From JBPOIC01 sp052034865 (GTDB lineage: Bacteria > UBA10199 > JADFYH01): 64,000 bases of DNA. Below the pieces are notes generated by a model. It saw nothing but the letters and a program-made list of their open reading frames with translations, searched no databases and was not told the DNA's origin. The stretch lies in assembly GCA_052034865.1 (NCBI GenBank), contig JBPOIC010000003.1, positions 1-64,000 of the forward strand, in the 5' to 3' direction. The stretch's first letter is position 1. Each line of letters opens with the position of its first letter. The position numbers and the translations under genes were made by a program. This document shows, one piece after another, positions 35,893 to 44,283 of the stretch.

Positions 35893-36015
35893 TGTAGGGG
35901 CGAGGTATGCCACGCCCGCAATGCCTTTATGCCATGGGTTGCCACGCCGCTGCGCTCTTCGCAATGACGAAGGTGTCGTCTTTGCGAACGAAACGTCAGT
36001 GAAGCGAAGGAATCC
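35893..36015 (+). repeat. Dispersed repeat, family A, copy 2
   Basis: It begins TGTAGGGGCGAGG, followed by GGTTGCCACGCCGCTGCGCT, CGCAATGACGAAGGTGTCGT and CAGTGAAGCGAAGGAATC. It shares these blocks with 39142-39290 and 12552-12625. Such GCAATGAC/GAAGCGAAG elements are non-coding and recur between genes in many environmental genomes. This copy sits between btuB and the downstream lipoprotein gene. Confidence 0.7.
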
Positions 36016-36145
36016 AAAAATCAGAAATAAGAAGAGAGGATCCAAAGGTCATAAGAAAACTAGAATCAAGGTCTTTTCACCCTCCCTTCGATCACAACCC
36101 TATTTGAAAAATTTTTTGAATCTTATTTTAAAGAAAGGAAACCCA

Positions 36146-37438
36146 ATGAAACACCTCCGTTTTCTCATTCTTATTCCAGCCCTCCTTTTGAGTGCTTTTG
36201 TCTCAGGTTGTGGCAGCCAAAGCATTGTCACGGCCCCTCCCGCGCCCGTGCTTTCCGATTTTACGCCCTCGGCGTTAGTGCTTGGCTCACCTTATCCTGT
36301 AGATATCGATATCGTCGATCAGCCCGATCTTAAAAATACTCTTTTTGTCACCACGAATACGGCTGTTCTCGCCTTTGATCTCGACACGATGCAGCCCTCG
36401 ACGACGATCGTGGGCCTTCCTGCTCTTCCTGCCGAGGCCTCCTCCGGCTTTCCCAATAATCTCGAAGTGATCGACTCAACCCATGCCCTTTTGCTGACCT
36501 CTGACTCCCTTATCTATTTCTGTCCTCTGGATGGGACAGTCTTTGAGAGCGTGACAATTCTGGATCCCATCGCTTTAAGTGAACCTTTAAAACAGATTCA
36601 GGGAGACGGCACTCCGATTGCCGACTTAACCGATACTCTCATTCCATCGTTTCCAGCCTCCGTCCTTCAGATCGAAGGAAAAAAGGTGGCGGTGAGTTTT
36701 TCGAATATCACTTATGCTCCCGATTTCTCGTCGATCGATCACATCACCCAGGGGATCGTGCGCTACTTTGATCTGAATTCCAGCGCGCCCTATCTGACTT
36801 CCGCAACTCCTTCCTATGCGGTTTTGACAGGTTTCAATGCAACCGGTCTTACACGTCTTTCGGACGGAAGTTTTCTGGCCACCTCCTCCGGAGCCACCGT
36901 GCTCAATGCCAGTTTTCAATCTATCCCCGTGACATCCGCCAGGCTCGATCATCTTTCCTTTGAATCCCATCTTCCTATCGAATCCGCACTGGATCTGGGT
37001 TTGAGCGCACCTGCATTCAGATCATGGGCGGTTAAGAAAGACCAAAGCCGTGCCTATATCGGGAGCTCTTCGGGCGGCTATGTCCTGGCGGTTGGGCTTC
37101 ATCCTTTTCAGGTTCTTCGGGGAGATGCTGATCCTCTTGTGGTCACAAGTGCCGAGGACGGAACCGATTATCTCAATGAGGTTTTGCTAAACGCTTCCGA
37201 ATCCGGACTTTTCACTTCCAGCTCCAACCACAGCTCGGTTTATGGATTTGATCTCACAGGAGCCGAGCCTTTGCTCCTGCCGCAAATCATCGATCTTTCA
37301 TTTTCGAACAATCCTGGCATTACCGGTGCAGGACCGATGGTTTTCAGACCTGGCTCTCCCGGAGTTGATTTTGAAGGACCCGATCTTTTTGTGCTGACGG
37401 CAAACCCAGGGACGGTGGCGGCGATCAAGACTTATTAG
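36146..37438 (+). CDS. Putative surface lipoprotein of the B12 locus
   Basis: This 430-residue lipoprotein has a signal peptide with lipobox LSAFVSGC (lipidated cysteine near residue 23). The ATG at 36146 follows AAAGGAAAC; in-frame codons upstream belong to the repeat. The mature part is rich in short beta segments of the type NTLFVTTNTAVLAFDLD, STHALLLTSDSLIYF and AYIGSSSGGYVLAVGL, which reads like a beta-propeller. No named domain was recognised. It lies between btuB and btuF. Bacteroides BtuG is also a beta-propeller lipoprotein encoded with BtuB and captures B12 at the surface, so an analogous role is possible. That is inference from context and fold impression. Confidence 0.8.
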   Translation: MKHLRFLILIPALLLSAFVSGCGSQSIVTAPPAPVLSDFTPSALVLGSPYPVDIDIVDQPDLKNTLFVTTNTAVLAFDLDTMQPSTTIVGLPALPAEASSGFPNNLEVIDSTHALLLTSDSLIYFCPLDGTVFESVTILDPIALSEPLKQIQGDGTPIADLTDTLIPSFPASVLQIEGKKVAVSFSNITYAPDFSSIDHITQGIVRYFDLNSSAPYLTSATPSYAVLTGFNATGLTRLSDGSFLATSSGATVLNASFQSIPVTSARLDHLSFESHLPIESALDLGLSAPAFRSWAVKKDQSRAYIGSSSGGYVLAVGLHPFQVLRGDADPLVVTSAEDGTDYLNEVLLNASESGLFTSSSNHSSVYGFDLTGAEPLLLPQIIDLSFSNNPGITGAGPMVFRPGSPGVDFEGPDLFVLTANPGTVAAIKTY

Positions 37439-37470
37439 GTCCTCCAGTCCTTGACCCCAGGTTTCGGCCT

Positions 37471-37498
37471 GTGGCACTGATGAAGCCACTCTTTTTCA
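37471..37498 (+). terminator. Possible weak terminator after the lipoprotein gene
   Basis: GTGGC (37471-37475) pairs with GCCAC (37485-37489), followed by TCTTTTTCATT. The stem is only five pairs, so partial termination within the operon is more likely than a full stop. Confidence 0.4.
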
Positions 37499-37513
37499 TT
37501 CTTTGAGGACTGT

Positions 37514-38302
37514 GTGGCTTCTCTCTTTTTATTTTCCGGTCGCGATAAAATCTGCGTCGAGCTTCAAGGCTCACGGATGACTTCCTCCGATCTGGAGACC
37601 TTGCGCAACCTGTTGCCTGAGCATTTGCGGGGAGTCGGCTTTTCCAGGCCACCCCTGGCAGATCAGGAGGGAGCACGGTTTCAGATCGAGAAGCGCTCGA
37701 AGGTGGTTGCCAAATGTCTTTTTAATCTGGGGGAGAAGTTACTGGAGAAGGATGTTTTTTATGCCGCACTTTCCTGCTTTGATTTATCCCTCAAGGTACG
37801 AAAAACCCCGTTGGCGAGTCTTGCGCGTGCGAAAGTTCTAATCACTTTAGGTCAGCTTGATTTGGCTGAGCGCGAGATTCAGCGGTTTTCAAAATGGAAA
37901 CAGCAGACCGGAATGGTTTTTTGGATTCGAGGAAGAATTCTGCTTTCACGCCATGATTACCAGGGGGCCCAGTTACTTTTTGAAGCAGGACTTAAAAGTA
38001 CAAAGGAAGGATCTCTGGAGAACGAAGTTCTTTTGCGTTACCTGAAGCTCAATCTGCTTTTTCTGGAGCGGGACAGTCTTTATAGCCGGAATCTTTCCGG
38101 GCAGGATTATTTGCATGCCATTGAATCTCTCAACCAACAGGTCCAGACGAAAAGGACTGAAGTACGAAAAAGCCTCCATCGCGAGATTCGTGAGATGGAG
38201 CCTTTGCTCGATGGCCTGGAGAAGCTTTTCAAAAACTGGGTGGAGCAGATTCATCTCTATATCCCACCTAAAGCGACCGATAAGGTTCGTCTCTCTGCTT
38301 AA
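37514..38302 (+). CDS. TPR-like helical protein of the B12 locus
   Basis: This 262-residue protein has no export signal. From about residue 60 it reads as paired helices with TPR-like spacing (KCLFNLGEKLLEKDVFYAAL, LARAKVLITLGQLDLAEREI, WIRGRILLSRHDYQGAQLLF), then a long charged helix (RKSLHREIREMEPLLDGLEK). It is probably a cytoplasmic scaffold. It starts at GTG 37514 after GAGGA, with an ATG alternative at 37577. Its 3' end overlaps the probable start of btuF, so the two are likely translated together. It is not a known B12 uptake component and its role is unknown. Confidence 0.75.
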   Translation: MASLFLFSGRDKICVELQGSRMTSSDLETLRNLLPEHLRGVGFSRPPLADQEGARFQIEKRSKVVAKCLFNLGEKLLEKDVFYAALSCFDLSLKVRKTPLASLARAKVLITLGQLDLAEREIQRFSKWKQQTGMVFWIRGRILLSRHDYQGAQLLFEAGLKSTKEGSLENEVLLRYLKLNLLFLERDSLYSRNLSGQDYLHAIESLNQQVQTKRTEVRKSLHREIREMEPLLDGLEKLFKNWVEQIHLYIPPKATDKVRLSA

Positions 38303-39122
38303 TCTATTTCTTGTTTTTATCCTGCTTATCCCTTCCATTCCGTCTCACGCCTACGAACGCATCATCTCTTTAAAACCCAATCTCACCGAAATTCTTTTTT
38401 CTTTGGGGGTGGGCGATAAACTCGTGGGAGTGACGACTTATTGTGATCAGCCCCCTGAGGCCAAAAAAATTGATAGGGTCGCTGATTATCTCCATCCGGA
38501 TCTTGAAAAAATTGCGTCCAAAAAACCGGATCTCATCGTGGGATCTCAGGAAAACAGCTCCCGACGTGAGATTGAATTTCTAATCCATCAAGGCTACCGA
38601 GTTTTTCTTGTCGAAACCTCAACCCTCGCTCAGCTTCGCGAAAGTTTTTTGAAACTTGGGGCCGAGCTCGGTCGCGAGGCGATTGCCCAGGAAAAAGTCG
38701 CCGAGATGGATCAGATTCTTCAGTCCCTTCAAAAAAAATCTGTCCAAAATTCATCAACTCTTCCGAAAGCTCTTTTCGTGGTAGGACGCCAACCCCTTAT
38801 TGTTGCGGGTAGCCAGAATCTTTTCGATGAGATCGCGCCTTACCTGGGTGTGCGCAATGTCGTGCATGAAAGCCGCGTGCGCTATCCGAACTATTCACTC
38901 GAAACCTTGCTGGCTCAGGCCCCGGAGATCCTCTTCGATTTTTCGATGGGCTCCGAATCCAATTTTAGATCGGAGGAAGCCTTGCGCTGGTGGTCTCAGT
39001 TTTCTTCACTTCCCGCAGTCAAAAACCAGAAGGTGTTTCTGATGGATGTCGAAAGCCTGCGCGCAGGGCCACGGCTTGTGACCGAGTTGAAAAAGATTCG
39101 GGAAAAAGTGGAGGGAAAATAA
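38211..39122 (+). CDS. btuF: Cobalamin-binding periplasmic protein BtuF-like
   Basis: This is a cluster A periplasmic binding protein (FecB/BtuF type). The exported region starts with FVSLLNLFLVFILLIPS and a cleavage area near PSHAYERIISLKPNLTEILF. The mature part shows GDKLVGVTTYCDQPPEAKK, KPDLIVGSQENSSRREIEF and ENLF-like GSQNLFDEIAPYLGVRNV, all typical of B12 and ferric-siderophore binders. It hands cobalamin to the BtuCD importer. The start is uncertain: ATG 38211 gives about 30 residues before the hydrophobic core, and the gene overlaps the upstream TPR-like gene. An unusual start near 38290 would give a more normal signal peptide. Confidence 0.87.
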   Translation: MAWRSFSKTGWSRFISISHLKRPIRFVSLLNLFLVFILLIPSIPSHAYERIISLKPNLTEILFSLGVGDKLVGVTTYCDQPPEAKKIDRVADYLHPDLEKIASKKPDLIVGSQENSSRREIEFLIHQGYRVFLVETSTLAQLRESFLKLGAELGREAIAQEKVAEMDQILQSLQKKSVQNSSTLPKALFVVGRQPLIVAGSQNLFDEIAPYLGVRNVVHESRVRYPNYSLETLLAQAPEILFDFSMGSESNFRSEEALRWWSQFSSLPAVKNQKVFLMDVESLRAGPRLVTELKKIREKVEGK

Positions 39123-39141
39123 ATCTAGGCGCCAGTAAGGA

Positions 39142-39290
39142 AATGAAGCGAAGCAATTCAGGAATCCAATTTTCCTGTAGGGGCGTCCGCCTCAGGCGGA
39201 CGCCCACAAGAATCACAAGATGGATTGCCGCGTGACTGTGCTCCTCGCAATGACGAAGATGTCGTCTTTACGATCCTCCTCCGGGCGGAC
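39142..39290 (+). repeat. Dispersed repeat, family A, copy 3
   Basis: It holds ATGAAGCGAAGCAATTCAGG, a perfect GGGCGTCCGCC/GGCGGACGCCC palindrome (39181-39205 area), and CTCGCAATGACGAAGATGTC with GTCTTTACGATCC. It shares blocks with the copies at 12552 and 35893. It lies between btuF and btuC and may carry a processing or termination hairpin inside the operon. Confidence 0.7.
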
Positions 39291-39377
39291 TTGTTCTCCT
39301 GCCGCACACTTGTCCTCGTCGAAGAGTGAGCCTTTAGACCCCATCTCATTTGCGTAAAATTAGTGATCTGTGTGACC

Positions 39378-40334
39378 ATGAAAATCTTTCTCTTCATCCT
39401 TTTGACTCTTCTCATCTATGCCCTCGCCCTTCATTGGGGAGCGGAATCCGTTTCCCTTTGGGAGGCCTTGCAAAACCCGGACTCACTTTCGCACGCGATC
39501 CTTCTGGATATTCGTCTTCCCCGGATTTTGCTGGCCGCCCTGGTGGGAGCCGGACTTTCGGTTTCGGGGGTTGCCTTTCAGGCCCTGCTGAGAAATCCGC
39601 TGGCAGATCCTTTCATTTTAGGTGTTTCCGGAGGAGCGGCCCTTGGAAGTGCTTTGGCGGTGGGTTTTCATTTGCCTTACAGCCTGGTCTCCGTTGTGGG
39701 TTTTTTAGCCGCCCTTGCTTCGATGTTTTTCATCTACCAAATCGCTCAAACCCAGGGGCGTTTGCATCCCCACACCCTTTTATTGGTAGGCGTTTTATTT
39801 AACATGATGACGTTTGCCCTGATCCTTCTGATCAATTCACTCATTTCAATGCAGGATCTGAATCGCATTTGGTTCTTGATGGTTGGATCGATCGAGCCGC
39901 TGGAGTGGCCGCGCTTGGGCTTTGTCGCCCTTCTCATTGCCATAGGATTTGGTCTTTTGCTCTACGATGCAGCGGCGCTTAATCTCATCCCCCTGGGTGA
40001 AGAAAGTGCCGAACTGATGGGAGTTCCTGTCGAAGCGGTGCGCAGGCGTGTGTTTTTTTCGGCCTCCCTGATCGTGGGCGCCACAGTCTCGGTTTCAGGT
40101 TTGATTGGATTTGTCGGTCTTGCCACGCCGCACATGATTCGGTTGCTGACAGGATCCGACCATCGGCGTGTACTTCCTTTTTCTCTTTTAGGCGGATCCG
40201 TTTTTTTGGTTTTGGCCGATTTGATTGCACGGACGGCCTTTGCACGCGGCGGATTTCAAACTCAGATTCCGGTGGGAGTAGTGACGGCCCTGATTGGGGC
40301 ACCGCTGTTTTTTGTTTTGCTTAAGAAAAAGTGA
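39378..40334 (+). CDS. btuC: Cobalamin ABC transporter permease (FecCD family)
   Basis: This polytopic inner-membrane protein of 318 residues begins MKIFLFILLTLLIYALA; an in-frame GTG at 39363 would add five residues. The FecCD/BtuC hallmarks are LPRILLAALVGAGLSVSGVAFQALLRNPLADP, readable here as shorter blocks (IRLPRILLAALVGAGL, NPLADPFILGVSGGAALG), and the cytoplasmic coupling region GLIGFVGLATPHMIRLLTG. About ten hydrophobic helices are visible. It forms the channel of the B12 importer with BtuD. The gene follows btuF and precedes btuD by 50 bp. The ferric-siderophore branch of the family cannot be fully excluded, but the riboswitch context supports B12. Confidence 0.92.
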   Translation: MKIFLFILLTLLIYALALHWGAESVSLWEALQNPDSLSHAILLDIRLPRILLAALVGAGLSVSGVAFQALLRNPLADPFILGVSGGAALGSALAVGFHLPYSLVSVVGFLAALASMFFIYQIAQTQGRLHPHTLLLVGVLFNMMTFALILLINSLISMQDLNRIWFLMVGSIEPLEWPRLGFVALLIAIGFGLLLYDAAALNLIPLGEESAELMGVPVEAVRRRVFFSASLIVGATVSVSGLIGFVGLATPHMIRLLTGSDHRRVLPFSLLGGSVFLVLADLIARTAFARGGFQTQIPVGVVTALIGAPLFFVLLKKK

Positions 40335-40384
40335 GTCGTCCCGGGAAATTGGATTAAGGTCTTTTCTGGATTCTAAAAATTTAT

Positions 40385-41197
40385 ATGCATCCCCTTCTCA
40401 CATTTGATCAGGTTTCATTTGGCTATCAACGCGATCCATTACTTCACGAAATTTCGCTTCAGATTCATCCGGGCGAATTTTTGGGAGTTTTAGGTGCGAA
40501 TGGATGCGGAAAAACTACTTTGTTGCGCTTGATGGCAGGAGTGCTCAAACCGCAGGTGGGGTGTATCCAGCTCCTGGATCGGCCGATCGATAGTTTTCCC
40601 TCCCGCGCGCGGGCCCGGCAGATTGCAATGGTTCCTCAGGATCTGGAGATCCTTTTTCCTTACCGCGCCCTGGAAATTGTGTTGATGGGACGTTGGCCGT
40701 ACCTGAAACCGTTTTCGTTTGAGTCTGCCAAAGATTTGAAAGAGGCTCAGGAGGCAATGGAAGCGACCGATTGTTTGCATTTAGCCGAGCGCTCGACGAC
40801 GGAGCTTTCGGGTGGTGAGAAAGAGCGGGTAATGATTGCCCGTGCCCTTGCGCAAGGATCCAAAATCCTTCTGCTCGATGAGCCTACGACTCATCTGGAT
40901 TTGAAACATCAAATTCAGATTTATGCCCTGCTTAAAAAATTAAATCAGGAGATGGGATATACAATTGTTCTGGTTTCACACGATTTGAATTTCGCCGCGA
41001 TGACCTGCAAGAAAATCCTTCTGTTGCACGAAGGAAAGATCGCGGCATGTGGGCGCCCCGAAGAGGTGATTCGGCCCGAAACCCTTCAGCAGGTGTTCGG
41101 AGCGCCTGTGTGGGTAGAAAAGCAGTCTCACACGGGTCAGCCGTTTTTTATTCCGAAACTGGATGACTCTACTCCTCCATTGGACGAGCACACCTGA
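40385..41197 (+). CDS. btuD: Cobalamin ABC transporter ATP-binding protein
   Basis: This 270-residue ATPase has Walker A GANGCGKTTLLRLM (about residues 37-50), a Q-loop in IAMVPQDLEILF, the signature LSGGEKERVMIARAL, Walker B ILLLDEPTTHLDL and the H-loop in VLVSHDLNF. It belongs to the FepC/BtuD subfamily and powers BtuC. The C-terminal extension with VFGAPVWVEKQSHTGQPFF is common in cobalamin and heme importers. It lies 50 bp after btuC and 21 bp before the tonB-like gene on the same strand. Confidence 0.94.
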   Translation: MHPLLTFDQVSFGYQRDPLLHEISLQIHPGEFLGVLGANGCGKTTLLRLMAGVLKPQVGCIQLLDRPIDSFPSRARARQIAMVPQDLEILFPYRALEIVLMGRWPYLKPFSFESAKDLKEAQEAMEATDCLHLAERSTTELSGGEKERVMIARALAQGSKILLLDEPTTHLDLKHQIQIYALLKKLNQEMGYTIVLVSHDLNFAAMTCKKILLLHEGKIAACGRPEEVIRPETLQQVFGAPVWVEKQSHTGQPFFIPKLDDSTPPLDEHT

Positions 41198-41218
41198 GGG
41201 AAGAGGAAAATAGAAGGC

Positions 41219-41881
41219 ATGCGCACATTCTGGATTTATTCTTTTCTTTTTTCCCTTCTCATCCATGGTGCCCTGCTGCTTGTTCTTTTTTGGGTTCATA
41301 CCCATTCTCTTGGGCACCCATTTTCAGCCGATCCGACCTTAGGTAATCAGAATCCTTCGCTTTTTCTCTCTTTTCTGAAAGGAGATGGGCCTTTGCCTCC
41401 GTCTTCCATTTCAAAGGCTCATTCGGATTCCAAAACCCCGCCACTCAAATCTCCTCCTTCTGATTTTAAAGTGGATACGAAAAAGGACTATATTCCTTCC
41501 TCCGCTATCCCCAGCCCGCACAATTCGACTCAAACAGGATCGGCCGAAAAAGATTCATCCTCCAGCTTTTCTTTTGGATCCAGCACCTCTTCCGCTGGGA
41601 ATGAGGGCAGGTCTCCTCAAAAAATTCTGGATGAAATCGCCGCGCGCGTGCGCCGCTCTTTGCGCTATCCCACACCCGCGAGGGCCCAGCGCCAGAATGG
41701 GATTGTTAAGCTGGGCTTTCATCTTACTTTAGAAGGTCAGCCCATTCAGATTCATCTGATAGATTCCAGCAGCTTTGATATTCTCGACCAGGAGGCCCTT
41801 GCGGCCCTTCAGCGGGCAGCGCCTTATCCTTATATAGAAGGGGAAGTTCGGATTCCGGTAAGTTTTGAGCTGGAAGATTAA
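41219..41881 (+). CDS. TonB-family energy transducer
   Basis: This 220-residue protein has one N-terminal membrane anchor (residues 5-28, FSLLIHGALLLVLFW with the conserved histidine characteristic of TonB). A Ser/Pro/Lys-rich periplasmic linker runs from about 55 to 135, and the C-terminal TonB domain from about 140 to 218 has YPTPARAQRQNGIVKLGFHL and DILDQEALAALQRAAPYP. It links the proton motive force to the outer-membrane receptors. ExbB and ExbD are not in the window, so they must be supplied from elsewhere. Its place at the end of the B12 locus suggests dedication to BtuB. It may also serve the receptor at 29057-31144. Confidence 0.9.
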   Translation: MRTFWIYSFLFSLLIHGALLLVLFWVHTHSLGHPFSADPTLGNQNPSLFLSFLKGDGPLPPSSISKAHSDSKTPPLKSPPSDFKVDTKKDYIPSSAIPSPHNSTQTGSAEKDSSSSFSFGSSTSSAGNEGRSPQKILDEIAARVRRSLRYPTPARAQRQNGIVKLGFHLTLEGQPIQIHLIDSSSFDILDQEALAALQRAAPYPYIEGEVRIPVSFELED

Positions 41882-42201
41882 TCTTTAGGATTCCTCCATG
41901 CAGGCACACAGTAAAGTGCTCCATTTTCGCTTCTTTCGGAACTTTCCTCTGTCTGATCCCGATCGGGAATTCTCCGTCTGAATTTTTCTCCGTTTGAAGT
42001 TTCTGCAAGGGATGATGGGCAAAGATACTCCATCCTCCTAAGTGGCAGGATCCCTTCTTCAGGATAGTCGAGTTGTAGAAGCTGAAGAAGTTGGCGTTAT
42101 CGACAGTGGGTTTAAAGAATTCGGTGGATAAAGAAGATTTGAGGGCATGGGCGTTTGAGGGGATGAAGAGGAAACTCAACATCTTGACCCTCAAAAGGTT
42201 T
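41882..42201. other. Convergent intergenic stretch with palindromic repeat
   Basis: No gene is supported. CCTCTGTCTGATCCCGATCG and the following GGGAATTCTCCGTCTG (41946-41981) match the element at 26653-26690 in rearranged order. The stretch separates the convergent tonB-like and FG-GAP genes, and no clear T-run terminator was seen. Confidence 0.5.
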
Positions 42202-44052
42202 TTAGCCCTTTCTTCGAAAGGTTTTGCGGAGGCCAAAAAGAAAGGCGGGGGCGAGCATTACGAAGGTGTAGGAGAAACCGCCCGGTCCGTTGAAGGGGGT
42301 TAAAGAGCTGACACAGCCCCCTTGGGTGGTCAAACCAGGAGGCAGGCCAGTAGTCCCTGGTACCGTGGTAGTATCGGAAGTCACAGTCATCGTCGCGGTG
42401 TGAATATCGGTGCAGCGTGAGCGACACTGCAGCTGTAGGGTGTAGGTACCGTCCACATCGGCGGTGAACTGGGGATTGGCGATGTTGGTGCTGGTCAAGG
42501 TGGCCACAGAGCCTGAAGGGCGGGTTAAGCTCCAGGTGTACTCGAACTCATCGCTAGGATCGGAGGGGGAATAGGTGCAGTTAGCAGTTAAGCTCACTAC
42601 GTCTCCGGTATTGACTGTCTGGTCAGATCCGGCACTTACCGACATGGTTTCTACCGTGTTCATAAACACATAGGCGTTGCGGGTGGTGCCTTCAAAGGTG
42701 GCTAACACGATAAAGTCATCTCCTCCTTGGCCGTCGAAATCAGCGGAATCAATTCCCAAGGGTTGAGTGTGAGATCCGCTGGTTGAATAAATTAAGGGGG
42801 ATTTATGCGCCGTAGTGCTTCCTGGCGTTAAGGTGATTGCTTCAAGTCCAGCATCGGAGGCCGTGCTGTAACTTACAGCGATGTCTTCCGAGTTATCGTT
42901 GTTAAAACAACCTACAGCAAGAGTTTGAGCGGTGTGATTGGCCGCATTGGTATATTGAACAAAATTCGTATTGTTTCCTGAGAAAATTCCTGAACCATCA
43001 TTAAAAAAATAACGAACGCCTGGAAGGGTAAGTCCAGGTTCCGTAATGACAATGTCCACCATCTCATCTCCGTCAAAGTCGCCCGCAGCGATAGAAAAGG
43101 GTGCTGGGTTTTGGCCTACATCCTGATCGAGTGTGATGGATTGATTACACGAAAAACCACAGACCCCGTCATTCGTGCAGATCACAATACTGCTTTCCGT
43201 AGCATCGTTTACGGAAACAGCGACATCCTGAGTTTGGTCATTGTTGAAATCGCCAACCGTAAGGGAAGCCGTTTTTGAGGATGCTGAATTAGAGGAAACG
43301 ACAAAACTCTGGGTAGCCGAATTGATAGGATTTAAAACCGTACCGTCGCTGGTTAAGATGTTTAGCTGGATATTGGAGGTGGTTATCATTCCGTGGTCGA
43401 TGTCATTTTGGATAACCATCGCAAAATCGCTGGCCCCATCCTGGTTACAATCAAAAATAGCCGTGTTTTTTTCTCCCTGGTAGGGGGCAAATCCATTTTG
43501 GTTAGTGCCGAATAACCCTGCATCCCATGATGGGGAATCGGAAGAATCAATGACAAGTGATGATTCATCTGTTCCGACCCCGCCTTTAACCACGGCAACG
43601 AACTTCGCAGGGCTATCGAGGGAGGGAATAAAAACGGCATCGGAGCCTCCCAGAGAGCCGGCTACAATGCTACCAAGGTGAAACCCTGGTCCCAAAATGT
43701 TTAGAGAGTGATCTTCGACCGAAGAGAATTGGTTTCCACAACTAGATCCCGTGTTGCCCAGAAGATAAGAGAACGATTTTGTATCGATTCCGCTTCCCCT
43801 TCCAATGACGCAATCACGAGCGCCATCCTGGTTGAAGTCCAGACTGGAGGCGTTGAAGTTTTTGCAGGCAATGGTGTCTGCATCATGGTCGCCGAATCCG
43901 TCACAGGTCGAGGAGGAACATAAAATAGGTTTTACTTCGCAGGATTGATCCGAGTTTTGAAAAAGGTTCGAGTATGCTTTTGTAGAGAAAAGAAATAAGA
44001 AGAAGGATGATGCGATTCCAAAAAAAGTAATGATCAGGTATTTTTTTTTCAT
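42202..44052 (-). CDS. Exported FG-GAP/VCBS-repeat protein with PKD-like domain and C-terminal anchor
   Basis: This 616-residue surface-type protein has a signal peptide at residues 1-28. At least six FG-GAP-like repeats carry calcium-loop motifs (SLDFNQDGARDCV, VGDFNNDQTQDVAV, AGDFDGDEMVDIVI, VGCFNNDNSEDIAV, SADFDGQGGDDFIV), consistent with an integrin-like beta-propeller. A PKD-like domain follows (about 475-560, SAGSDQTVNTGDVVSLTANC and a later TWSLTRPSG). The C-terminus has GGC, a hydrophobic helix (FSYTFVMLAPAFLFGL) and a basic tail (RKTFRRKG). This resembles sorting signals of the MYXO-CTERM/GlyGly-CTERM kind. Function is unknown, perhaps adhesion. It is divergent from the CSLREA gene. 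Confidence 0.85.
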   Translation of the reverse strand: MKKKYLIITFFGIASSFFLFLFSTKAYSNLFQNSDQSCEVKPILCSSSTCDGFGDHDADTIACKNFNASSLDFNQDGARDCVIGRGSGIDTKSFSYLLGNTGSSCGNQFSSVEDHSLNILGPGFHLGSIVAGSLGGSDAVFIPSLDSPAKFVAVVKGGVGTDESSLVIDSSDSPSWDAGLFGTNQNGFAPYQGEKNTAIFDCNQDGASDFAMVIQNDIDHGMITTSNIQLNILTSDGTVLNPINSATQSFVVSSNSASSKTASLTVGDFNNDQTQDVAVSVNDATESSIVICTNDGVCGFSCNQSITLDQDVGQNPAPFSIAAGDFDGDEMVDIVITEPGLTLPGVRYFFNDGSGIFSGNNTNFVQYTNAANHTAQTLAVGCFNNDNSEDIAVSYSTASDAGLEAITLTPGSTTAHKSPLIYSTSGSHTQPLGIDSADFDGQGGDDFIVLATFEGTTRNAYVFMNTVETMSVSAGSDQTVNTGDVVSLTANCTYSPSDPSDEFEYTWSLTRPSGSVATLTSTNIANPQFTADVDGTYTLQLQCRSRCTDIHTATMTVTSDTTTVPGTTGLPPGLTTQGGCVSSLTPFNGPGGFSYTFVMLAPAFLFGLRKTFRRKG

Positions 44053-44283
44053 GGAGGGATATCTCTAGATTATGGGTGGTTTGCTCAATATGCGACGTTT
44101 AAATGCCCTGAAGCGGGCTTTTTATCAAGAAGAAATGAAATGTTTAAGAAGGCAAAAACAGTCTGTTTACAACTATATAGAATAAAAAAATAAAAAAGCT
44201 CAATTACAGCGCAACAATTTCTTCTAAATATACGATAAGCAGAGCAAAAATCTAATTTTAGAACCTTTAAGGAGATCAAAAGC

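Noticed and set aside
41724..42236. 170-codon minus-strand frame across the end of the tonB-like gene
   Set aside because: It is antisense to a well-supported TonB C-terminal domain, covers the repeat at 41946, and has no family features.
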